A stretch of 37,266 nucleotides of DNA from Burkholderiaceae bacterium (GTDB lineage: Bacteria; Pseudomonadota; Gammaproteobacteria; Burkholderiales; Burkholderiaceae): positions 1-37,266 of the forward strand of contig CANFUO010000011.1 in the NCBI GenBank assembly GCA_947450225.1. The letters are read 5' to 3'. Positions 26,363 through 33,665 of this stretch are shown piece after piece (positions within the stretch are counted from its first letter, which is position 1; every line of letters begins with the position of its first letter). The position numbers and the translations under genes are program-made. The notes beneath the pieces were generated by a model. The model was given only the letters and a program-made list of their open reading frames with translations. It did no database searches and was not told the origin of the DNA.

Positions 26363-27610
26363 TTATTTTTTTGCAGCTGTTACATCTACCTGAACTTTGC
26401 AACCAGGAACCAAGAATTTCCCGACTTCTAGTGTAGTTCTTGGAGGTGGAGACGGAAAATACTCTTTCCAAATTTGGTCAAAGTAATAAAAGTCATTAAG
26501 ATCCGCTAAAAACACTTGAGCTTTTACTGTATCTGCAAGATCAAAGCCACCTTGTTGGTATAGTTTTTGTAAATTGGTCAGCACATAGTGTGTTTGTTTT
26601 TGAATTTCTGAACCGTAATAAGGGAAAGCACGATCCTGGTGTGCTACCTGGATTAAAGGTGTTTGATGATCAGATGCAATTTGTCCGCTGGCGTAGAGAG
26701 TGTCATTCACAATGACCCCATTACAAAAGGATTGTTGTTCTGCATTAGTTTGAAGAGTAATTTCTTTTTTTGGCGTGTTGGGTAAAACGCCCCACAAATC
26801 TATTTCGATACGACATCCTGGCACTAATAATTTTTGAACTTCAACCACAGTCCTCGGTAAAAGATGTTGAAAGTACTCTTTCCAAACTTGGTCAAAATAA
26901 AAGAAATCATTGAGGTCAGTTAAGAAGACTTGGGCTTTAACAACATCTTTAAAGTCGCAACCTGCAGCGTCAAAAACACTTTTAATATTATTTAAAATAT
27001 ATCTCGTTTGTTTTTGGATATCAGATCCATAGTAGGGAAAAGCAGGGTCTTGCTTGGCTTCAGGAGCAACGCCAGTTTGATAGTCTGAGGCGATTTGTCC
27101 TGCTGCATATAGAACATTTTCTATCAGAATACCTTGTGAGTAATGAGCCATTGGAGTAGGCGTTTTTTTACCGACAATGACTTGACGAGGCACTTTCGCT
27201 TGCACGCCCCACAGATCAATTTCTACTTTACAGCCAGGTACTAATAAGCCACCCACTTCAACAGTAGTTCTGGGGGGTGGTGATGGAAAAAACTCTTTCC
27301 AAATTTGATCAAAGTAATAGAAGTCATTTAAATCCGTTAAAAATACCTGCGCCTTCACTACATCGTTAAAGCTACTACCCGCACTTGTAAAAACGGATTG
27401 GATATTTTGCAAGACATACCTAGCTTGCTTTTGAATGTCAGATCCATAATAGGGGAAAGCTGGGGATTGTTTAGCCTCAGGTGGAACACCAGTTTGATAA
27501 TCAGACGCTATTTGTCCTGCAGCATAAATGGTGTTGCGATGGAGAACGCCTTGGCAGTAATGGGCCATTGGAGCGGGGGTTTTTTCGCCTTTAAGGATTT
27601 GGTTATTCAT
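26363..27610 (-). CDS. Three RidA domains fused in one chain (415 residues)
   Basis: RidA proteins are about 130 residues and act as homotrimers with active sites at the subunit interfaces, hydrolysing reactive enamines and imines. Here three domains lie in tandem: about 1-138, 139-278 and 279-415. Each has the set QIASDxQT, AFPYYGS(D/E)IQKQ, KAQVFLxDLNDFxYFDQxWKE and PRTxxEVxxxLVPGC, with the key arginine at 114, 253 and 391, a period of 138-139. Domains 1 and 2 keep TP(A/T)PMAHY(C/S)QG at their start; domain 3 has a changed NAEQQSFCNG instead. This suggests a single-chain trimer with altered third site. No signal peptide. It is divergent from the FGE-fold gene. Function unknown, perhaps deamination of a catabolic intermediate. 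Confidence 0.92.
   Translation of the reverse strand: MNNQILKGEKTPAPMAHYCQGVLHRNTIYAAGQIASDYQTGVPPEAKQSPAFPYYGSDIQKQARYVLQNIQSVFTSAGSSFNDVVKAQVFLTDLNDFYYFDQIWKEFFPSPPPRTTVEVGGLLVPGCKVEIDLWGVQAKVPRQVIVGKKTPTPMAHYSQGILIENVLYAAGQIASDYQTGVAPEAKQDPAFPYYGSDIQKQTRYILNNIKSVFDAAGCDFKDVVKAQVFLTDLNDFFYFDQVWKEYFQHLLPRTVVEVQKLLVPGCRIEIDLWGVLPNTPKKEITLQTNAEQQSFCNGVIVNDTLYASGQIASDHQTPLIQVAHQDRAFPYYGSEIQKQTHYVLTNLQKLYQQGGFDLADTVKAQVFLADLNDFYYFDQIWKEYFPSPPPRTTLEVGKFLVPGCKVQVDVTAAKK
26363..27610 (-). repeat. Threefold tandem coding repeat, unit about 415 bases
   Basis: Units at about 27610-27197, 27196-26777 and 26776-26363 encode the three RidA domains. Similarity is visible in DNA too, for example around 26461, 26878 and 27295, where CTTTCCAAA-TTGGTCAAA-like stretches recur. 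Differences between units show the duplications are old. Confidence 0.85.
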
Positions 27611-27790
27611 ACAATATTTCCTGGTTTTTTAAGTAAAGAATCAATGAGATTTTTAAAGCATTAGCGTCAAAGGCATTTGAAATACCTACAATTCAGTATA
27701 TCAATTTACTGAGATATTTTCTGTTGGAGGTTTTTCTGTAATCTTCATAGACTTTTTCTCATTGAGATAAGATGGTTAGTACTGACACAT

Positions 27791-28663
27791 ATGTTGGGCT
27801 TAAAATACTTTTTTATATGGGGAAAAGAATTGTCTAATAGCGCTTTAGCAGAATATTTTGTTAGGAGAGGATGCTCAGTCATTCTAGCAATAGTTGTTTT
27901 CTTCGTATATGCACCAATAAACGCTAAAGAAAGTAAACCGTCAAAAATGATGGCGTTTATTTCAGAAGGAACTTTCACCATGGGATCCAATGTTGGGCCT
28001 GATGATGAAAAACCCCAACATACTGTTTATGTAAAATCATTTCATCTCGATATCCTACCTGTGAGTAATGCTGATTTTGCACAATTTCTCAATGAGAAAG
28101 GTCTACGGAATCAACAAGGTGAGACATTTTATGATGATGATGACGGTGATGCCAGAATTCATCGGCAAAACTCGACTTGGCGTGCTGATCTTGGTTATGA
28201 ATCACACCCAGTGAATGAAGTGAGTTGGGTGGGAGCGCGAGATTACTGTACATGGTTAAATAAAAGACTGCCTACAGAGGCTGAATGGGAAAAAGCCGCG
28301 CGTGGCACAGATGGTCGGAAATATCCCTGGGGTAATGCAGCACCGAATACAAAGCTAGCCCATTTTGGAGCTCCCTTTAACTCATCGGCGCCACGAGATG
28401 CATTCCCAGAAGGCGCAAGCCCATATGGGATTTTAGATATGGCCGGAAATCAATGGGAGTGGGTATCTAGTGCCTATCAACCCTATCCATACAAATCTGA
28501 TGATGGCAGAGAAAACCAAAATACGGGGCCAATACGATCTACTAGAGGTGGGGGACATGATTCACCACCTCAGGAAATTACGACTACTCAGCGAGGTAAA
28601 TATTTATCCCGAAGTCCTAAAGCTGGTCATCACAATATTGGCTTTCGCTGTGCAGGCTCCTGA
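27791..28663 (+). CDS. SUMF1/FGE-fold protein with N-terminal membrane anchor, NirV-like
   Basis: The 290-residue protein has a hydrophobic signal or anchor at about 28-44 and then an FGE-sulfatase fold: GTFTMGSNVGPDDEKPQHTVYV, VSNADFAQFL, HPVNEVSW, YCTWLNKRLPTEAEWEKAARG, YPWGN, GILDMAGNQWEWVSS, TRGGG and a final NIGFRCAG. The cysteine pair that makes formylglycine is absent from the TRGGG-GFR interval, so it is not a standard sulfatase activator. Proteins of this fold named NirV stand beside nirK in denitrifiers; a decayed copy of this gene lies beside nirK at 35081-35290. The ATG at 27791 lacks a ribosome site; a TTG near 27831 after GGGGAAAAGA is an alternative start. Confidence 0.82.
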   Translation: MLGLKYFFIWGKELSNSALAEYFVRRGCSVILAIVVFFVYAPINAKESKPSKMMAFISEGTFTMGSNVGPDDEKPQHTVYVKSFHLDILPVSNADFAQFLNEKGLRNQQGETFYDDDDGDARIHRQNSTWRADLGYESHPVNEVSWVGARDYCTWLNKRLPTEAEWEKAARGTDGRKYPWGNAAPNTKLAHFGAPFNSSAPRDAFPEGASPYGILDMAGNQWEWVSSAYQPYPYKSDDGRENQNTGPIRSTRGGGHDSPPQEITTTQRGKYLSRSPKAGHHNIGFRCAGS

Positions 28664-28732
28664 TGGACTATCTAAAAATAAAGAGCTCATCAAGGCGGAG
28701 GCTTGATCTTGTAAAGTGATAACTTGTAAAGC

Positions 28733-29080
28733 TTAATTTTCTTTCAAACGAGAACTTTTACGTGATTTTTCATAAAAGTGATTTGGTTTAGTTTTAATCC
28801 ACTTTATAAATCGTTGCATCTCAGGCGTCTCTTGAAGGGCTGTAGCATTATTCAATTGCATAGCAAGTTCTGTTTCAGTAAAAAGAGCGTGAATCTGACG
28901 ATGACAGATTCGATGTAAAAATTCAGTCGCTTTTCCGCCCTTAGATTTTGGTATTAAGTGATGAGCGTCTTTTTGGGATTCAGGAATAGGGCGATCGCAA
29001 ATAGGGCAAATCACCACCAATTTTTTGGGTTGTATGACAGGCTCAACTGCAATGAGCTTTTTGCGGATTTTCCCAATCAT
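28733..29080 (-). CDS. HNH endonuclease-like protein
   Basis: The 115-residue protein has CPIC (25-28), DAHHLIPKSKGGK (38-50) and RICHRQIH (57-64), an HNH nuclease motif with a likely zinc site. The C-terminus is basic and helical. Such small stand-alone HNH proteins occur widely; target unknown. It is convergent with the FGE-fold gene and divergent from the TIGR03643 gene. Confidence 0.83.
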   Translation of the reverse strand: MIGKIRKKLIAVEPVIQPKKLVVICPICDRPIPESQKDAHHLIPKSKGGKATEFLHRICHRQIHALFTETELAMQLNNATALQETPEMQRFIKWIKTKPNHFYEKSRKSSRLKEN

Positions 29081-29110
29081 AGATGGCTTGAAGGTTATAA
29101 ATAGTTTTTA

Positions 29111-29138
29111 TTGAATTTGAATACTGAATGAGTATGCT
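29111..29138 (+). promoter_or_regulatory. Candidate promoter of the photolyase unit
   Basis: TTGAAT (29111-29116) and TATGCT (29133-29138) are 16 bases apart, 36 bases before the GTG start of the first gene of the unit. Confidence 0.45.
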
Positions 29139-29173
29139 AAGCGAATTTATTAAAAAAGTCTTAAACTCGTATT

Positions 29174-29443
29174 GTGCAAAAATTCTCTCCAAAAACACTC
29201 TCTGAGTCCGATATTTCTCGCCTGATTGAAATGGCTTGGGAAGATCGTACACCATTTGAGGCCATTGAGAAATCATTTGGCTTATCCGAGTCTCAAGTGA
29301 TTCAACTCATGCGTCATGAACTTAAACGCGGTTCTTTTGAACTGTGGCGCAAGCGTGTCACTGGAAGAGCAACAAAGCATGTTGCCCTTCGAAGTAAGTT
29401 AGTGGATCGCGCATATTGCCCAACCCAGTATAAAAATAAATGA
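29174..29443 (+). CDS. TIGR03643-family small protein (GTG start)
   Basis: The 89-residue protein has a helix-turn-helix-like N-terminal half (SDISRLIEMAWEDRTPFEAIE, FGLSESQVIQLMRHELKRGSF) and a basic tail with WRKRVTGRATKH. This is the TIGR03643 pattern, a family known mainly as a neighbour of cryptochrome/photolyase genes; its job is unknown, possibly DNA-binding. The start is GTG at 29174, without a clear ribosome site. Its TGA overlaps the photolyase ATG (ATGA), so the two are translationally coupled. Confidence 0.88.
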   Translation: MQKFSPKTLSESDISRLIEMAWEDRTPFEAIEKSFGLSESQVIQLMRHELKRGSFELWRKRVTGRATKHVALRSKLVDRAYCPTQYKNK

Positions 29444-30966
29444 AAAGACTCATCCTTATTTTAGGGGACCAATTAGATTTGAAGGGTACTGCTCTTAGAA
29501 ATTTTGATTTAAATAATGATGAAGTGATCATGATTGAATCAATGCAAGAAGCACAGTATGTGTGGACTCATAAGGCTAAGATTGCCTTATTTTTATCAGC
29601 CATGCGACACTTTGCTAAAAGTCTGAAAGATTTAAATTACCCTCTAACATATATTCAAAGCTCACCTCTTCCGATAGTGGCAGCTTTAAAGGAAAAAATA
29701 GTCAAAGAACAGATTAAACATTTAATCTGTATTGAGCCTGGCGAATGGCGTCTAAAGCAGCAAATAGAAGAGCTATCAAGAGAATTGTCGATTACGCTTG
29801 AGATGCGTGAAGACGATCATTTCTATTGCACCCATCAAGAATTTGTGAAGTGGGTGGACGGTAAAAAAGAGTTAAGGTTAGAGTACTTTTGCCGGCTCAT
29901 GCGCAAAACCCACCATATTTTGATTGATGCTGAGGGCAACCCTGAGGGTGGTCAGTGGAATTTTGATCAAGATAATCGTAAGCCATACTCCAAAAAGGGT
30001 CCAGGGATTATTGATGAGCCAGTATTATTTGAACCAGATTCGATTACGCAAGAGGTAATTACATTCGTTAATGCCACTTATTCAGAACATCCAGGATTGC
30101 TGGATGATTTTCGGTGGCCGGTAACTCGCACCCAAGCTCTAGAAGCGCTAGATTATTTTGTGGAATACCGTTTAAGGAATTTTGGTGTGTTTCAAGATGC
30201 GATGTGGACAGATACACCCTTTGGTTGGCATTCTATTTTATCGAGTTCGCTAAATCTCAAGTTACTCAATCCACGAGAAGTGATTGGTGCTGTTTTACTT
30301 GCTTGGAAAAAATATGACCTAGATCTTTCTACTGTTGAAGGATTTATTCGTCAAATATTAGGTTGGCGAGAATTTGTCAGGGGAATGTATTACCTTGATA
30401 TGCCGCAAATGGCGCAAGATAATTATTACGATCATCAAAGGCCTCTACCTAAGTGGTATTGGACCGGTCAAACGAATATGGCCTGTATGCAAGATGCAAT
30501 CGGACAGACACTCAAGTATGGCTATGCTCATCATATTCAGCGTCTGATGGTTACTGGCAACTTTGCACTATTGGCGGAGATCTTGCCATCAGCAGTATGT
30601 GATTGGTATTTAGCAATCTATGTTGATGCGATCGAGTGGGTAGAGTTACCGAACACAGCAGGTATGGCTTTGTTCGCAAATGGCGGACGCTTTACAAGTA
30701 AGCCCTATATTGCCAGTGGGGCCTATATCAAGCGCATGAGTAATTATTGTGGCTCGTGTAAGTACAAGCCCGAAGTTCGCTTTGGAGAATCTGCCTGTCC
30801 TGTTACTACTTTGTATTGGAATTTTTTAATTAAGCATCGCGAACAGTTTGAAGCCAGTCCACGCACAAGGTTAATGACAGCCAACCTTAAAAGAATTAGT
30901 GATGAAGACCAGAATTCGATTCAAAAGCATTCGCAGTATGTATTGAGTCACCTAGACGAACTCTAA
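29440..30966 (+). CDS. Cryptochrome/photolyase, FeS-type (bacterial (6-4) photolyase group)
   Basis: The 508-residue flavoprotein repairs UV-damaged DNA with light. The N-terminal domain begins LILILGDQLD, typical of the FeS-BCP group. Four cysteines, 349, 437, 440 and 453 (ACMQ, YCGSC, ACP), sit where Agrobacterium PhrB binds its [4Fe-4S] cluster. YAHHIQRLM at 362-370 contains the histidine pair used in (6-4) repair, and NTAGMALFANGG and FTSKPYIASGAYI line the FAD site. The start overlaps the stop of the TIGR03643 gene. A DUF2256 gene follows after ten bases, the usual company of these enzymes. Confidence 0.95.
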   Translation: MKRLILILGDQLDLKGTALRNFDLNNDEVIMIESMQEAQYVWTHKAKIALFLSAMRHFAKSLKDLNYPLTYIQSSPLPIVAALKEKIVKEQIKHLICIEPGEWRLKQQIEELSRELSITLEMREDDHFYCTHQEFVKWVDGKKELRLEYFCRLMRKTHHILIDAEGNPEGGQWNFDQDNRKPYSKKGPGIIDEPVLFEPDSITQEVITFVNATYSEHPGLLDDFRWPVTRTQALEALDYFVEYRLRNFGVFQDAMWTDTPFGWHSILSSSLNLKLLNPREVIGAVLLAWKKYDLDLSTVEGFIRQILGWREFVRGMYYLDMPQMAQDNYYDHQRPLPKWYWTGQTNMACMQDAIGQTLKYGYAHHIQRLMVTGNFALLAEILPSAVCDWYLAIYVDAIEWVELPNTAGMALFANGGRFTSKPYIASGAYIKRMSNYCGSCKYKPEVRFGESACPVTTLYWNFLIKHREQFEASPRTRLMTANLKRISDEDQNSIQKHSQYVLSHLDEL

Positions 30967-30976
30967 TATTTCGCAT

Positions 30977-31138
30977 ATGAGTACTACATTTAAAGGGAAT
31001 AAAAGTTTTCTACCCTGCAAAATCTGTGTCGTGTGTAAAAAAGAAATGACGTGGAGAAAATCTTGGGCCAAAAATTGGGATGAGATTAAATACTGCTCAG
31101 ATGCTTGTAGGAAAAAAGCCCCAAAAGAGAAGATTTAG
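30977..31138 (+). CDS. DUF2256 zinc-ribbon-like small protein
   Basis: This 53-residue protein has Cys14, Cys17 and Cys20 in CKICVVCKKEMTWRKSWAKNW and Cys40/Cys44 in YCSDAC, ending in a lysine-rich tail. That is the DUF2256 pattern, probably a small zinc-binding protein of unknown role. It lies ten bases after the photolyase and is convergent with the SDR gene. It was found by reading the sequence after the photolyase stop. Confidence 0.88.
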   Translation: MSTTFKGNKSFLPCKICVVCKKEMTWRKSWAKNWDEIKYCSDACRKKAPKEKI

Positions 31139-31154
31139 ATCAATTACTCAATTC

Positions 31155-31850
31155 TTACCAGGGTAATTTTTCACCGGAGTAGGAAACAAAACTTCCTGAA
31201 TCTTCTTTAGTTAGATTTTCAATCACGGCAAACATATCCCTTACGGCATCATTTGGAGGTCTGCCAATTTGCTCACCACGAAATGGCTTTGAGAGTCTCG
31301 AGTTCACTGTACCAGGATGCATTGCGATTAAAACAGCATTTGGTTTTGTTCGAGCCCATTCAATGGCAGCAGTTTTGATCAACATATTAAGAGCAGCCTT
31401 AGAGGCGCGGTAGCTATACCATCCACCAAGTCGGTTGTCCTCAATGCTTCCCACCTTGGCAGAAAGTGTAACCATGACGCTATTATGAGGGTCCATTAAT
31501 TGAGAGAAGTGACGTATCGTTAGGGCAGGACCAATAGCATTAATTTTCATGAGCGCCATTAACTGTTCAGCATTGATATCATCCAACTTCTTTTCAGGCA
31601 TCCAGTCGTTGCTATGCAATACCCCAGTCGTATTAACAATGAGTTGAAAGGATCCATTGGCAGAAAGTGAATTGGCGCAGTTTTCAATCGAGTCAGGATT
31701 TTGGTAATCCAATGGATATTCTGAATGGCGGTGAACCCCAACAACTTCTGTGCAGGAGGGATGACTTTGGAGAAGTTGTATAAAAGCAGATCCAATAGTG
31801 CCGGATGAGCCGATGATTAAAGCACGAAATGGATTTGGAAGTGTTTTCAA
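31155..31850 (-). CDS. Short-chain dehydrogenase, C-factor/CsgA-like
   Basis: The 231-residue protein has the Rossmann motif GSSGTIG (14-20), NTTGVLH, Ser130 and the YxxxK pair Tyr147/Lys151, with HPGTVNSRLSKPF downstream, as in the C-factor or sniffer-like SDRs. NADPH-dependent reduction of a carbonyl compound is expected; substrate unknown. The only start in frame is TTG at 31850, with no ribosome site. It is often found near photolyase genes in aquatic bacteria (general recollection). Confidence 0.88.
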   Translation of the reverse strand: MKTLPNPFRALIIGSSGTIGSAFIQLLQSHPSCTEVVGVHRHSEYPLDYQNPDSIENCANSLSANGSFQLIVNTTGVLHSNDWMPEKKLDDINAEQLMALMKINAIGPALTIRHFSQLMDPHNSVMVTLSAKVGSIEDNRLGGWYSYRASKAALNMLIKTAAIEWARTKPNAVLIAMHPGTVNSRLSKPFRGEQIGRPPNDAVRDMFAVIENLTKEDSGSFVSYSGEKLPW

Positions 31851-31910
31851 GAGGGCTAAATTAATGGTTGTACTTCAGCAAGTTTATTGAATAAGTCTTA
31901 AACTTGCTTG

Positions 31911-32318
31911 ATGACCAATGATTTACAAAAACTGACCCTGTACTACGATGGTGCTTGCCCCTTGTGTCAGGCTGAAATTCTATTTCTGTCTGGTCGCAAC
32001 CACGATGGACTCCTCGATTTCATTGATATCAATTCAGAACGCTATGACCCCATCCTGATTGGCGTGTCCTGCGAGCAAGCTTTGGCTGCCATGTACGCTC
32101 AATATGCGGATGGTGAATTGATACATGGTGCAAAGGTGTTTCCAGAGGCTTATCGCCGCGCAAATCTTCCTTTTTTAGCTTGGTTATTTTCTCGCCCATA
32201 TTTAGAACCAATCTTGAACCTAGCTTATCGCTTCTTTGCCAAGTTTCGCCATCAAATATCTTGGCTTTTTGGCCCCAGTGCTTTGTGGCTAGTTAAGAGA
32301 AATACTAAAGTACATTGA
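31911..32318 (+). CDS. DCC-family thiol-disulfide oxidoreductase-like protein (DUF393)
   Basis: From ATG at 31911 the protein has 135 residues (a TTG three bases upstream is also possible). TLYYDGACPLCQAEI with Cys16 and Cys19 is the DCC signature (DxxCPxC). Two hydrophobic stretches (about 88-115) lie in the C-terminal half. The family is thought to act in thiol redox chemistry without a proven substrate. The stop lies two bases before the next ATG, so it is cotranscribed with the FAD protein. Confidence 0.87.
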   Translation: MTNDLQKLTLYYDGACPLCQAEILFLSGRNHDGLLDFIDINSERYDPILIGVSCEQALAAMYAQYADGELIHGAKVFPEAYRRANLPFLAWLFSRPYLEPILNLAYRFFAKFRHQISWLFGPSALWLVKRNTKVH

Positions 32319-32320
32319 AT

Positions 32321-33292
32321 ATGAAGATTGATCATATTGCAATTATTGGTACTGGTATAGCCGGTATTTCTTGCGCAAAAACTCTTCTTGCCGCTGGTAA
32401 AAGAGTGACATTGTTTGATAAAAGTGCTCGACCAGGCGGCAGAATGAGTACCCGAACATTTGAGCATTGGAGCGCTGATCATGGCGCGCAATACTTTACT
32501 GCAAAAGGGGACTCTTTTAAAAACCTGACGAACTCATGGCTCACACACGGTTTTATACAGCCGTGGCTGGGAAAAATTGTTGCATATAAGAACGGCCAAA
32601 TTACAGATGTTGATAATACTTTACAGCGTTATGTTGGTGTACCCGCTATGAACTCTTTAGCTAAATATCTGGTGGCAGATTTGAAAGTACATTTTTCACA
32701 GACGATTTGTAAAATAGAGCAAGTAGAAGATTCCTGGATCCTATTTTCAAAAGAGCAGGGCCAAATTCAAGATTCATTTGATCTAGTTATTCTGGCGATC
32801 CCGCCCAAGCAGGCAGCAGACCTAATACCAGATAGAATGAAAAACCTTCAGGAGGTTTGTTCTCATGTAAAGATGTTACCTTGCTGGACGCTTATTGCCT
32901 ATCAAGAAAGTAACATGACGCTCCCATTTGATGGTGCCTTTGTAGAAGAAAGTCCTTTTTCGTGGATTGCTCGTAATAACTCTAAACCTTTGAGATCTAA
33001 TAATGAATCTTGGACAGCTCAGGCAAACCCTGAGTGGTCTAGTCAATACATAAATCACAGTAAGTCCGAGGTAGAACCTTTATTGGTGAGTGCCTTTGAA
33101 GAAATTGTAGGGCAGCCTTGCAAGAGGTATCAAAGTCATTTATGGAGATACGCCAGAGTAGATAGTCCTAGAAATGAATCGTTCATTCTAGATAATAACA
33201 ATCGGATTGGTATTTGCGGGGATTGGTTAGTTAATTCCACAATTGAAAGCGCCTGGACTAGCGGGCAAATGCTAGGTGAGCAGATTGAGTAA
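32321..33292 (+). CDS. FAD-dependent amine-oxidase/renalase-like protein
   Basis: The 323-residue protein starts at ATG 32321 (a TTG at 32315 overlaps the previous stop). It has IIGTGIAGISCAKTLLAAGKRV and ARPGGRMSTR, the dinucleotide-binding and GGR motifs of flavin amine oxidases, DHGAQYFTA, LVILAIPPKQA in the middle and GICGDWLVNSTIESAWTSGQ at the end, the C-terminal FAD-binding segment. It resembles renalase-like oxidoreductases, which often sit beside photolyase and DCC genes. Substrate unknown. Confidence 0.9.
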   Translation: MKIDHIAIIGTGIAGISCAKTLLAAGKRVTLFDKSARPGGRMSTRTFEHWSADHGAQYFTAKGDSFKNLTNSWLTHGFIQPWLGKIVAYKNGQITDVDNTLQRYVGVPAMNSLAKYLVADLKVHFSQTICKIEQVEDSWILFSKEQGQIQDSFDLVILAIPPKQAADLIPDRMKNLQEVCSHVKMLPCWTLIAYQESNMTLPFDGAFVEESPFSWIARNNSKPLRSNNESWTAQANPEWSSQYINHSKSEVEPLLVSAFEEIVGQPCKRYQSHLWRYARVDSPRNESFILDNNNRIGICGDWLVNSTIESAWTSGQMLGEQIE

Positions 33293-33665
33293 ATAGTAGA
33301 AATTGAAAGATATTAAAATTAAGATAAGATAAACAAAGTGTATTTATTTCAGTTACCAAATAATCTGCGTAACATCATTTAATTTTTCCATGAGTATTAT
33401 TAATAAATAATATCTTCTGGAGTTGTACTAAAGTTCAGGTTAGATCAAGAGTTAGCAAGCAGACATGCCACATAACATAGAATTTTTAAGTATTTAACAC
33501 AAGCTTTTCTGGATCAGTATGGCCCTTGCTAGCAAATGAATTTTCATAATATGTTGGATTTGCAAAAAGAAATACACATTAGTTGCCTAAGGTTTAAGAG
33601 CGTAAAATGGAGAATTATTTCTTTGTGAGTGTCTATGGCCCTGTACTTATTTAGTTTTATCTTCT
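33293..33665. other. AT-rich gap before the exonuclease/GIY-YIG gene
   Basis: The 373 bases hold no convincing gene. TAGCAAG near 33453 and CTTGCTA near 33525 form a distant inverted repeat of unclear meaning. Promoter elements cannot be fixed because the whole stretch is AT-rich. Confidence 0.4.
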
